A DNA stretch of 64,000 nt from CAXBID01 sp049791475 (GTDB lineage: Bacteria > Bacteroidota > Bacteroidia > Flavobacteriales > Flavobacteriaceae): assembly GCA_049791475.1 (NCBI GenBank), contig JBAQZZ010000016.1:9970-73969 (forward strand), written 5' to 3'. The notes under the pieces were generated by a model. The model saw only the letters and a program-made list of their open reading frames with translations, searched no databases and had not been told where the DNA came from. Below, in pieces: positions 52,751 through 60,217 of this stretch (positions within the stretch are counted from its first letter, which is position 1; the number at the start of each line of letters is the position of its first letter). The translations under genes and the position numbers were made by a program.

Positions 52751-54019
52751 TTGTCCGACTATAAATTAGGTCTAGAATATGCTTTAGAACAAGACCAAAA
52801 TGATATTTTAAAATCTTATAGAAATCAATTTCATATCCCAAAAGACGAACATGGAAATGACTTGATTTACATGACGGGAAATTCACTCGGACTTCAGCCA
52901 AAATCAACAAAAAAATACGTAAATCAAGAACTTGAAGATTGGGCAAATTTAGGAGTTGAAGGGCATACACATGGAAAAACACCATGGCTTGCTTACCATG
53001 AGTTTTTAACAGAAAGCATGGCAAAAGTAGTTGGTGCAAAACCAATTGAGGTTATTGTAATGAACACGCTTACCGCAAACCTTCATTTTATGATGGTATC
53101 GTTTTATAAACCAACAAAAAAACGTTATAAAATACTTATTGAAAGTGATGCATTTCCATCTGATAAATATGCCGTTGAATCACAATTACGTCATCATGGA
53201 TTTGATGATAAAGACGGATTGGTTTTATGGAAACCACGAGAAGGTGAATCGATATTAAATTATGAAGACTTAGAAAATCTTTTAGAAACACAAGGTGATG
53301 ACATCGCATTAATAATGATTGGTGGTGTTAATTATTATACTGGTCAATTTCTCGATTTGAAACGCATTACCAAACTCGGTCATAAATACGGATGTAAAGT
53401 AGGTTTTGATTGCGCGCATGGCGCAGGTAATGTAGCTCTAAATTTACATGCTTCAGGAGCCGATTTTGCAGTTTGGTGTACCTACAAATACTTGAATTCT
53501 GGCCCAGGAAGTTTGGCAGGTTGCTTTGTACATGAGCGTCATGCACACAATAAAGATTTAAACCGATTTACAGGTTGGTGGAGTCACAATAAAAAAACGA
53601 GGTTTAATATGCGTGGTGACTTTGACCAACTTCCGGGTGCAGAGGGCTGGCAACTTAGCAATCCGCCTATTTTATCAATGGCTGCCATAAAAGCATCTTT
53701 AGACATGTTTCATGAAGTTGGTATAGAAAAATTGGTGAAAAAATCTAAAAAACTAACAGGATATTTTGAGTTTTTAATAAATCAATTAGGAAAAGAAACC
53801 ATTTCTATAATTACACCAAAAATTCCTAATGAACGTGGTTGCCAATTATCAATTCAAGTAAAAAATGCAGATAAATCGTTACATAATAAATTAACAGAAA
53901 GTGGTGTAATTAGCGACTGGAGAGAACCTGATGTGATACGTTGTGCGCCTGTACCACTTTATAATTCTTTTGAAGATGTATACAGGTTGGTTGAAAATTT
54001 GAAAGTTATATTAAACTAA
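52751..54019 (+). CDS. kynU: Kynureninase
   Basis: KynU cleaves kynurenine or 3-hydroxykynurenine to (3-hydroxy)anthranilate and alanine with PLP, in the cytoplasm. The 422 residues match the family: NSLGLQPKSTKKYVNQELEDWANLGVEGH, GFDCAHGAGNVALNLHASGADFAVWCTYKYLNSGPGS with Schiff-base Lys 246, and RFTGWWSHNKKTRFNM. The start is TTG at 52751; no ATG is available for the conserved beginning. It is the first gene of the kynurenine cluster. Eight bases after its stop lies a palindromic repeat. Confidence 0.96.
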   Translation: MSDYKLGLEYALEQDQNDILKSYRNQFHIPKDEHGNDLIYMTGNSLGLQPKSTKKYVNQELEDWANLGVEGHTHGKTPWLAYHEFLTESMAKVVGAKPIEVIVMNTLTANLHFMMVSFYKPTKKRYKILIESDAFPSDKYAVESQLRHHGFDDKDGLVLWKPREGESILNYEDLENLLETQGDDIALIMIGGVNYYTGQFLDLKRITKLGHKYGCKVGFDCAHGAGNVALNLHASGADFAVWCTYKYLNSGPGSLAGCFVHERHAHNKDLNRFTGWWSHNKKTRFNMRGDFDQLPGAEGWQLSNPPILSMAAIKASLDMFHEVGIEKLVKKSKKLTGYFEFLINQLGKETISIITPKIPNERGCQLSIQVKNADKSLHNKLTESGVISDWREPDVIRCAPVPLYNSFEDVYRLVENLKVILN

Positions 54020-54027
54020 AATACTGA

Positions 54028-54085
54028 TGTCTCCTCGAGCGCAGTCGAGAGGTTTTTAAAGGTCTCGACTGCGCTCGACCAGACA
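54028..54085. repeat. Short palindromic element, empty copy of the GIY-YIG element
   Basis: Two 25-nt arms (54028-54052 and 54061-54085) are inverted relative to each other with 8 bases between. Both contain TCGAGCGCAGTCGAGA on one strand. Both arms are identical to those at 60218-60242 and 60569-60593, which enclose a GIY-YIG gene. Each arm also folds on itself (CCTCGA/TCGAGAGG on the left; GGTCTCGA/TCGACC on the right). It occupies the kynU-kmo gap. Confidence 0.8.
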
Positions 54086-54092
54086 AAATAAT

Positions 54093-55490
54093 ATGAATAA
54101 AAAACAAAACATACTTATTATTGGCGCAGGACTATGCGGTTCTCTACTAGCATTACGTTTAGGACAAAGAGGTTACAACGTCTCGGTTTACGAAATGCGA
54201 CCTGATTTGCGTAAAGTAGATATTTCGGCAGGACGCTCTATAAATCTAGCTTTTTCAAACCGCGGCAATAAAGCCATAAAACTTGTTGGCTTAGAAGACA
54301 AAGTAAAATCACTTTGTATTCCCATGAATGGGCGAATGATTCATGATGAACATGGCAATACATTTCAATCAAATTATAGTGGTAGAGACCATGAATACAT
54401 CAATTCTATTTCTCGTGGCGATTTAAACGCCTTACTTTTAGATGAAGCTGAAAAACATAAAAACGTCAATATTTATTTCGATAAGAAATGTAAATCTGTC
54501 GATTTTGAAAAAACCACAGTTTTATTTGAAGATTATAAAAGTAAAGATCAGTTTGTAGAAGATGCCGATATTATAATTGCTACCGATGGCGCTGGTTCTG
54601 CTATGCGAAAGAGTTACTATTTAGGCAAAAAATTCTTGTTTAGTTTTTCTCAGTCCTATTTAACCCATGGTTACAAAGAATTAAGTATTTACCCTAAACC
54701 AAATGGCGATTATAAAATTCATAAAAATGCTTTACATATTTGGCCTCGTGGTAGTTTTATGCTCATTGCGTTACCAAATTTAGATGGCAGTTTTACGGTA
54801 ACGCTCTTTTTAAGTTATGAAGAAGGCCAATACAATTTTAATAACCTAACAACCGAAGAACGTATTTTAGCATTTTTTAGTGATGAATTTCCCGACGCAT
54901 TAGCATTAATGCCTAATTTAATTGACGCCTTTTTTGAAAACCCTACGGCACCTTTAGGTACCATAAAATGCTCGCCTTGGCATTATAAAGGTAATACACT
55001 TTTAATGGGCGATGCCGCCCATGCTATTGTGCCGTTTTACGGACAAGGGATGAATGCTTCTTTTGAAGATGTTGTAGAATTTGATAAAGTGCTAGATAAA
55101 AACTTAAACAATTGGGAAGATGTATTTAAAACCTATGAACATAATAGAAAAAAAGATACTGATGCTATTGCAGATTTAGCTATTGATAATTTCCATGAAA
55201 TGAAAGACCATGTGGCAAATCCTATTTTTCAAGAAAAACGCAAATTAGAAATGGCTTTAGAAAAGACGTTTCCCAATGACTATTCTTCAAAGTATTCTCT
55301 TGTAACTTTTAATGAACATATTGGTTACAGAGAAGCCATGTTAAAAGGACGTGCCCAAGATAAAGCTATTTTAAATTTGCTTACAGATCAGAAAATTGAT
55401 GTGAATGGCGATTTAAAAGCTATTTTAGAAAAAGTAAAACAAGAAACTGCAGCTATTCTTGAAGACGATAGAATTGCTGGATTAAAATAA
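54093..55490 (+). CDS. kmo: Kynurenine 3-monooxygenase
   Basis: KMO hydroxylates kynurenine at position 3 with NADPH, FAD and O2. The 465-residue protein has the FAD motif ILIIGAGLCGSLLALRLGQRG, the family stretch DISAGRSINLAFSNRGNKAIK, RGDLNALLLDEAEKHKN, and GNTLLMGDAAHAIVPFYGQGMNASFEDVVEFD with the GD motif. Bacterial KMO lacks or shortens the C-terminal membrane anchor; here the tail ends without a clear hydrophobic helix, so the enzyme may be soluble. It is 7 bases after a palindromic repeat and precedes another. Confidence 0.95.
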   Translation: MNKKQNILIIGAGLCGSLLALRLGQRGYNVSVYEMRPDLRKVDISAGRSINLAFSNRGNKAIKLVGLEDKVKSLCIPMNGRMIHDEHGNTFQSNYSGRDHEYINSISRGDLNALLLDEAEKHKNVNIYFDKKCKSVDFEKTTVLFEDYKSKDQFVEDADIIIATDGAGSAMRKSYYLGKKFLFSFSQSYLTHGYKELSIYPKPNGDYKIHKNALHIWPRGSFMLIALPNLDGSFTVTLFLSYEEGQYNFNNLTTEERILAFFSDEFPDALALMPNLIDAFFENPTAPLGTIKCSPWHYKGNTLLMGDAAHAIVPFYGQGMNASFEDVVEFDKVLDKNLNNWEDVFKTYEHNRKKDTDAIADLAIDNFHEMKDHVANPIFQEKRKLEMALEKTFPNDYSSKYSLVTFNEHIGYREAMLKGRAQDKAILNLLTDQKIDVNGDLKAILEKVKQETAAILEDDRIAGLK

Positions 55491-55496
55491 TAAAAC

Positions 55497-55592
55497 GTCT
55501 TTACGAGGAACGAAGTGACGTGGTAATCTGTAAAATTGAAGTTACAAATAAAAAAGATTGCCACAGCAAATAAAAATTTGCTTCGCAATGAC
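55497..55592. repeat. Interspersed inverted repeat (TTACGAGG...GATTGCC type)
   Basis: Left arm 55497-55529 (TTTACGAGGAACGAAG, then TGACGTGGTAATCT) and right arm 55555-55592 (AGATTGCCACAGC, then TTGCTTCGCAATGAC) are related in inverted orientation: both start GTC.TT.CGA and end GTGG.AATCT. The 38-base right arm is identical to that at 58394-58431. The right arm holds its own hairpin AGCAAAT/ATTTGCT. It fills the kmo-ridA gap. Confidence 0.8.
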
Positions 55593-55608
55593 AAATAAAA
55601 AGTAAGTT

Positions 55609-56016
55609 ATGAGTAAAGAACAGAAAGTAACACCAAGAGGCGCATACCCACACACCAAATGCGTAGGCGATTTTATATTTGTTTCTGGCACCAGTTCACG
55701 GCGTGCCGACAATACCATTGCTGGTGTTGATATTATTGACGAAATGGGGACCAAACGCTTAAATATTGAAACTCAAACGCGAGAGGTTCTAAAAAACATT
55801 GAAAAGAATTTAAGCAATGAAAACGCAACTTTAAAAGATGTGGTTGATGTTACGTCTTTTTTAGTAAATATGAATGATTTTGCAGGTTATAATAAAGCAT
55901 ATGCTGAGTTTTTTGATAAAGAAACCGGACCAACTAGAACTACTGTAGCAGTCCATCAATTACCACACCCAGATTTGGTGGTAGAAATTAAGGTTATGGC
56001 TTATAAGAAATTATAA
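55609..56016 (+). CDS. RidA-family protein, probable 2-aminomuconate deaminase
   Basis: The 135-residue protein is a RidA/YjgF fold protein. Its specific stretches AYPHTKCVGDFIFVSGTSSRRADNTIAGV and GPTRTTVAVHQLPHPDLVVEIKVMAYK match, as I recall, 2-aminomuconate deaminase (NbaF/AmnD) of the Pseudomonas 3-hydroxyanthranilate pathway, not generic enamine deaminase RidA; the SGTSSRR motif and the cluster support this. It would convert 2-aminomuconate to 4-oxalocrotonate and ammonia, in the cytoplasm. The final A of the stop codon is also the A of the aldehyde dehydrogenase ATG. Confidence 0.8.
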   Translation: MSKEQKVTPRGAYPHTKCVGDFIFVSGTSSRRADNTIAGVDIIDEMGTKRLNIETQTREVLKNIEKNLSNENATLKDVVDVTSFLVNMNDFAGYNKAYAEFFDKETGPTRTTVAVHQLPHPDLVVEIKVMAYKKL

Positions 56017-57455
56017 TGAACATCCAAAACTACATAAACGGCAAATTTGAAAATCCAATCTCAAACGAATGGATAAATAATTTCAATCCAGCAAACGGTG
56101 TAGTTTACGGACAAATACCAAACTCATCAAAAAAAGATGTCGAAAACGCTTATAAAAGTGCCAAATCTGCTTTTAAACAGTGGTCACAAAGCACCTTGGA
56201 AGAAAGAAGCAGGATTTTAATTAAAATTTCTGAACTATTAGAAGCTAATTTACAGCGTTTTGCAGAAGCTGAAAGTAAAGACAATGGTAAACCTTTAAGT
56301 TTAGCTAAAGCAGTTGATATTCCTAGAGCAGCCAGTAATTTTAGGTTTTTCGGGAACGCTATAACTCAATTTGCAAGTGAAAGTCATGAAAGTGTTGGTC
56401 AAAATGCTATAAATTATACCTTGCGTCAACCTATTGGCGTTGTAGGTTGTATTTCACCATGGAACCTTCCGCTCTATTTATTTACCTGGAAAATTGCACC
56501 AGCCATTGCCGCAGGAAATTGCGTGGTTGCAAAGCCAAGTGAAGTTACACCAATGACAGCATATTTATTAGGAGAGATACTAATAAAGGCTGGCCTCCCA
56601 AAAGGAGTTTTAAATATAGTCCATGGACTAGGTTCAACTACTGGGCAAGCTATAATTGACCACCCAGACATAAAAGCCATTAGTTTTACTGGAGGAACAG
56701 AAACAGGTGCTCATATTGCAAAAGTAGCAGCGCCAATGTTTAAAAAATTATCTTTGGAATTAGGTGGAAAAAACCCAAATATCATATTCGCAGATTGCGA
56801 TTATAATGATATGTTGGAAACCACCGTTCGTTCATCATTTTCAAATCAAGGCCAAATATGCCTATGCGGAAGTCGCATATTTGTAGAGAAATCAATTTAC
56901 AAAACATTTAAAACTGATTTTGTTAAAAAAGTAAGCGCATTAAAAGTCGGCCATCCGTCTGATAATAAAACAAATATTGGTGCTTTAGTCTCAAAATCGC
57001 ATTTAAATAAAATTATTAACTATATTGAAATTGCAAAAAAGGAGGATGGCAACATACTTTGCGGAGGAAATAAAGTAGTTGTTAAAAATTATGAAAATGG
57101 GTATTATTTCGAGCCAACAGTCATTGAGGTTAAAACTGATGATTGTAGAATAAACCAAGAAGAAATTTTTGGCCCCATAGTAACCATTATGCCTTTTGAA
57201 AATGAAGATGAGGTTTTAGAAATGGCAAACAAGGTTAAGTATGGGCTATCGGCAACCCTTTGGACAAATGATTTAAAACGCACAATGCGAATGAGTCATC
57301 AATTACAAGCTGGAATAATTTGGGTAAACACATGGATGCTTCGTGATTTGCGAACGCCTTTTGGAGGCATCAAAGCTAGTGGTGTTGGTCGAGAAGGTGG
57401 TTTTGAAGCTTTACGCTTTTTTACAGAAGCTAAAAATGTTTGTATAAAGTATTAA
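56016..57455 (+). CDS. Aldehyde dehydrogenase, probable 2-aminomuconate 6-semialdehyde dehydrogenase
   Basis: The 479-residue NAD-dependent aldehyde dehydrogenase has PWNLPLYLFTWKIAPAIAAGNCVVAKPSE, SFTGGTETGAHI, the catalytic Glu in LELGGKNPN and the catalytic Cys 282 in GQICLCGSR (AMSDH-type, where the Cys lies in G-x-x-C-L-C). The C-terminus WVNTWMLRDLRTPFGGIKASGVGREGG is typical of the 2-hydroxymuconate/aminomuconate semialdehyde subfamily. Together with the neighbours, AMSDH is the best assignment: oxidation of 2-aminomuconate semialdehyde to 2-aminomuconate. It shares one base with the preceding gene. Confidence 0.88.
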   Translation: MNIQNYINGKFENPISNEWINNFNPANGVVYGQIPNSSKKDVENAYKSAKSAFKQWSQSTLEERSRILIKISELLEANLQRFAEAESKDNGKPLSLAKAVDIPRAASNFRFFGNAITQFASESHESVGQNAINYTLRQPIGVVGCISPWNLPLYLFTWKIAPAIAAGNCVVAKPSEVTPMTAYLLGEILIKAGLPKGVLNIVHGLGSTTGQAIIDHPDIKAISFTGGTETGAHIAKVAAPMFKKLSLELGGKNPNIIFADCDYNDMLETTVRSSFSNQGQICLCGSRIFVEKSIYKTFKTDFVKKVSALKVGHPSDNKTNIGALVSKSHLNKIINYIEIAKKEDGNILCGGNKVVVKNYENGYYFEPTVIEVKTDDCRINQEEIFGPIVTIMPFENEDEVLEMANKVKYGLSATLWTNDLKRTMRMSHQLQAGIIWVNTWMLRDLRTPFGGIKASGVGREGGFEALRFFTEAKNVCIKY

Positions 57456-57530
57456 AAGGAACCAAGACAAAAGAACCAAGAATAAAGACAAAACAATAAA
57501 TGTCTTGCATCTTGATTCTTGTGTCTTTAA
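57456..57530. repeat. ACCAAGA-type inverted repeat
   Basis: Two direct GAACCAAGA units (57459-57467 and 57473-57481) lie in the left arm; the right arm (57501-57528) reads, in reverse complement, AAAGACACAAGAATCAAG and so on, a degenerate version of the same units. The pattern is unlike the other repeats here. It fills the 85-base gap before the SDR gene. Confidence 0.5.
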
Positions 57531-57540
57531 TCTAAAATAA

Positions 57541-58323
57541 ATGGATTTAAAACTAAACGATAAAAATGCATTGGTTTGTGGAAGCACGCAAGGTATAGGA
57601 AAAGCAACTGCCATGGCATTAGCTGAAGAAGGTGTTAATGTTACGCTTGTAGCCAGAAATAGAGAGAAATTAAAAGCTGTTTTAGAGGAATTACCAAATA
57701 GCGAAAACCACAGCTACATTGTAGCTGATTTTTCTAATCCAAGAGAATTACAAGAGCAGGTTATTAAATTTATTGAGAAAAAGCATGGCTTTCATATTCT
57801 AATAAATAATACTGGTGGCCCAAGAAGTGGTGCTATTTTAAGTGCTAGTTTAGATGAGTTTGATAATGCTTTTACCATGCATTTAAAATGCAACCATGTT
57901 TTAGCTCAAGCAACGATTCCATTTATGAAAGCAGAAGGTTTTGGTAGGATTGTTAATGTGATTTCAACTTCGGTAAAAGAACCCATTCCTGGGCTTGGTG
58001 TTAGTAATACAACCCGAGGTGCTGTTGGTAATTGGAGTAAAACTTTGTCCGAAGAAGTAGCTTCTTTTGGCATCACAGTAAACAACGTATTACCTGGTTT
58101 TACTGACACTGAACGTTTAACCGAAATTATTAAAATAAAAGCTGCTGGTGCTGAAACCTCTATTGAAGACATGACCGAAATCATGAAAAACTACACACCT
58201 GCAAAGCGTTTTGCTAAACCAGAAGAAACAGCAAATGTTATTACATTTTTAGCAAGCGAATGCTCAAGTTACATCAACGGAATTAACGTTCCTGTTGATG
58301 GTGGTCGAACAAAAAGTTTGTAA
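57541..58323 (+). CDS. SDR-fold protein lacking the catalytic Tyr and Lys
   Basis: The 260-residue protein has a Rossmann fold: CGSTQGIGKATAMAL (TGxxxGxG-type), the N of LINNTGG, and the Ser region VNVISTS. At the expected YxxxK the sequence reads GVSNTTRGAV: Ser 155 replaces Tyr and Arg 159 replaces Lys. An NAD(P) site is likely but classical hydride transfer is doubtful. It is conserved in this cluster type, as far as I remember; one possible role is on 2-aminomuconate or a downstream intermediate, which is pure inference. Its neighbours are AMSDH and 3-HAO. Confidence 0.85.
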   Translation: MDLKLNDKNALVCGSTQGIGKATAMALAEEGVNVTLVARNREKLKAVLEELPNSENHSYIVADFSNPRELQEQVIKFIEKKHGFHILINNTGGPRSGAILSASLDEFDNAFTMHLKCNHVLAQATIPFMKAEGFGRIVNVISTSVKEPIPGLGVSNTTRGAVGNWSKTLSEEVASFGITVNNVLPGFTDTERLTEIIKIKAAGAETSIEDMTEIMKNYTPAKRFAKPEETANVITFLASECSSYINGINVPVDGGRTKSL

Positions 58324-58347
58324 CTTTATAACAATATTAAACTGTCT

Positions 58348-58431
58348 GTCATTACGAGGAGCGAAGTGACGTGGTAATCTTAGCGAAAGGAACAGATTGC
58401 CACAGCAAATAAAAATTTGCTTCGCAATGAC
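58348..58431. repeat. Interspersed inverted repeat (TTACGAGG...GATTGCC type), second copy
   Basis: Left arm 58348-58380 (GTCATTACGAGGAGCGAAG and GTGGTAATCT) and right arm 58394-58431, identical over 38 bases to that at 55555-55592. The left arm differs from that at 55497 at only two positions. It lies in the SDR-haaO gap. Confidence 0.8.
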
Positions 58432-58448
58432 GGTAAAAATATAAAACC

Positions 58449-58982
58449 ATGAGTAATTTAACTTCCCCTATAAATTTTAAAGCTTGGATTGAAGAAAACA
58501 GACATCTTTTAAAACCACCAGTTGGAAATAAAGTCGTTTGGAAAGATGGCGATTTTATTGTTATGGTTGTAGGTGGACCCAATAACAGAAAAGATTACCA
58601 TTATAATGAAACTCCTGAGTTTTTCTATCAAGTTGAGGGTGATATTATTTTAAAAATAATAGACAAAGGCACACCTAAAAATGTTCATATTAAAGAAGGT
58701 GATATTTATTTATTGCCTCCTAAAGTACCGCATTCACCTCAACGCGGTGCAAATACAGTTGGTTTAGTTATTGAATACAAACGACCAGAAGGCATGCGCG
58801 ATGCACTACTTTGGTTTTGCGAAAACTGTGTAACTAAATTATATGAAGAAGACTTTACAGTAGAAAATATTGAAACAGATATGCCTAAAATATTTGACAA
58901 ATATTATAACGATAAAGATAAACGAAGCTGTCCAAATTGTGGAGAAATTATGCAACCACCAAAAAAAGTGCAGATAGATTAA
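58449..58982 (+). CDS. nbaC: 3-Hydroxyanthranilate 3,4-dioxygenase
   Basis: The enzyme opens the ring of 3-hydroxyanthranilate with O2 to 2-amino-3-carboxymuconate semialdehyde. The 177-residue cupin has KVVWKDGDFIVMVVGGPNNRKDYHYNETPEFFYQVEGDIILKI (iron ligands H and E), LLPPKVPHSPQR (third ligand H) and a second metal site of four cysteines: FCENC near 118-122 and SCPNC near the C-terminus, the rubredoxin-like site of bacterial and fungal HAO. All residues are intact. ACMSD follows across a repeat-bearing gap of 146 bases. Confidence 0.96.
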   Translation: MSNLTSPINFKAWIEENRHLLKPPVGNKVVWKDGDFIVMVVGGPNNRKDYHYNETPEFFYQVEGDIILKIIDKGTPKNVHIKEGDIYLLPPKVPHSPQRGANTVGLVIEYKRPEGMRDALLWFCENCVTKLYEEDFTVENIETDMPKIFDKYYNDKDKRSCPNCGEIMQPPKKVQID

Positions 58983-58983
58983 A

Positions 58984-59034
58984 AGCCCCATTGTCCTGTG
59001 GATATTTCCCCAAAGGGGAAACAAAAATGCTTTT
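58984..59034. repeat. Palindrome with CCCCAAAGGGG core
   Basis: TTTCCCC - AAA - GGGGAAA (59005-59021) is a 7-bp stem nested inside outer AAAAGC/GCTTTT pairing. The CCCCAAAGGGG core is also found, reverse strand, in the right arm of the valS insert. It lies just after haaO and could act as a terminator or be a repeat remnant. Confidence 0.5.
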
Positions 59035-59103
59035 AAGAATTTGAAAGATAAGCACAAGTTTCTGAAACAAATTCAGGATACAAAATAAAAAATTAATTTA
59101 AAG

Positions 59104-59122
59104 ATTCCTGACCTCTCAGGAT
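59104..59122. repeat. Short hairpin before the ACMSD gene
   Basis: TCCTGA - CCTC - TCAGGA is a 6-bp stem preceded by AAAGAT, a remnant of the TTCC/GGAA repeat type also seen at 15402. It ends 7 bases before the ATG at 59129 and could shape the translation start. Confidence 0.45.
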
Positions 59123-59128
59123 TTTAAC

Positions 59129-60211
59129 ATGAAGCGAAAATTAAGAATTAACGGTCATTCACACTTACTACCTTATCCTGAGGAAATACCAGATTTCATG
59201 CAAGAAAAAGGTATCTTTTGGGTAGATAAAGACCGTAAATTTATGCTTCAAAAAGATTGGAGCAGACCAGTAACCGATTCTAGTTTTTTTTTACACGAAA
59301 AACTAGAATGGATGGAACGCAACAAAATAGATCACGCTGTTGTATTAAATCTATCTCAATTATATGGCAACGGCTTGCGTGTTGAAGAAATGAAACAAGC
59401 ATTGCGTTTTCAAAATGATTTTAATGCTAAAATTCAACATGAAAACCCAAGTAAATTCACTTGTGGCTTTGTGGTTCATCCTGGTTTTGTAAGAAGTGCT
59501 TGTTGGGAAATAGAGCGTTGTGTTGAAACTCATGGTATGCAATTACTCTGCTTACCAACACATTACATGGATACTATTGGGACGTGGCGTTGTATTTTTG
59601 ATGAAGAAAACGAACCTATTTTTGAATTGGCTAGCAAATACAATCTGGCTGTTGAGATTCATCCTTACGATGGTGAAAAATTCATAAAGCTAGAAAACAC
59701 CTCATGGCGTTTTCACCTTATTTGGATGCTAGCACAATGTGCTGATGCCTATCATTTTTTAACCTTAAATGGTTATCAAGAAAAGTATCCAAATATGCGT
59801 ACTTGTTTTGCTCATGGCGGACAATTAGCTCAAATTAATTTAGGAAGACGTATTCAAGGATTTGATGGTAGACCGGATTTATTTGAAGGTAAACATCATC
59901 CAAGAAAGGCAGTAGGGCACAAAAACATCTTCTTTGATACACTTGTTCACGATACGGGCGGATTAGAATTATTAATAAAAAATCATGGCTCGAAACAGGT
60001 GATAATGGGATTAGATGACCCGTACCCTTTAGGCGAAATGGAAAGCGCTAAACAATCCTCTTATCCTGGTAAGATTTTAGACTTAGCTATGGACAGAAAA
60101 ATTATTAATGAAACTCAATATGACGCCATTTGGAAAGATAATGTCATACAATGGCTATGTGGAGAAGATGAAAATGCCAAAGAAAAATTGATTAATAGAA
60201 TACTTAATTAA
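59129..60211 (+). CDS. nbaD: Amidohydrolase, probable ACMS decarboxylase
   Basis: The 360-residue amidohydrolase-fold protein fits 2-amino-3-carboxymuconate 6-semialdehyde decarboxylase: an HxH metal pair in INGHSHLLPYPEEIPDF, CGFVVHPGFV, NLAVEIHPYDGEKF, TCFAHGGQLAQINLGRRI with a metal His, and MGLDDPYPLGE, where ACMSD has G-x-D-Y-P-x-P-L-G-E. It removes CO2 to give 2-aminomuconate semialdehyde, the substrate of the aldehyde dehydrogenase. At 360 residues it is slightly longer than usual ACMSD. It is followed 6 bases later by the GIY-YIG element. Confidence 0.9.
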   Translation: MKRKLRINGHSHLLPYPEEIPDFMQEKGIFWVDKDRKFMLQKDWSRPVTDSSFFLHEKLEWMERNKIDHAVVLNLSQLYGNGLRVEEMKQALRFQNDFNAKIQHENPSKFTCGFVVHPGFVRSACWEIERCVETHGMQLLCLPTHYMDTIGTWRCIFDEENEPIFELASKYNLAVEIHPYDGEKFIKLENTSWRFHLIWMLAQCADAYHFLTLNGYQEKYPNMRTCFAHGGQLAQINLGRRIQGFDGRPDLFEGKHHPRKAVGHKNIFFDTLVHDTGGLELLIKNHGSKQVIMGLDDPYPLGEMESAKQSSYPGKILDLAMDRKIINETQYDAIWKDNVIQWLCGEDENAKEKLINRILN

Positions 60212-60217
60212 TATATG

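Noticed and set aside
54028..54085. Reading the palindrome as an intrinsic terminator of kynU
   Set aside because: The arms are identical to those around the GIY-YIG gene and no T-run follows (AAAATAAT instead); repeat origin explains it better.
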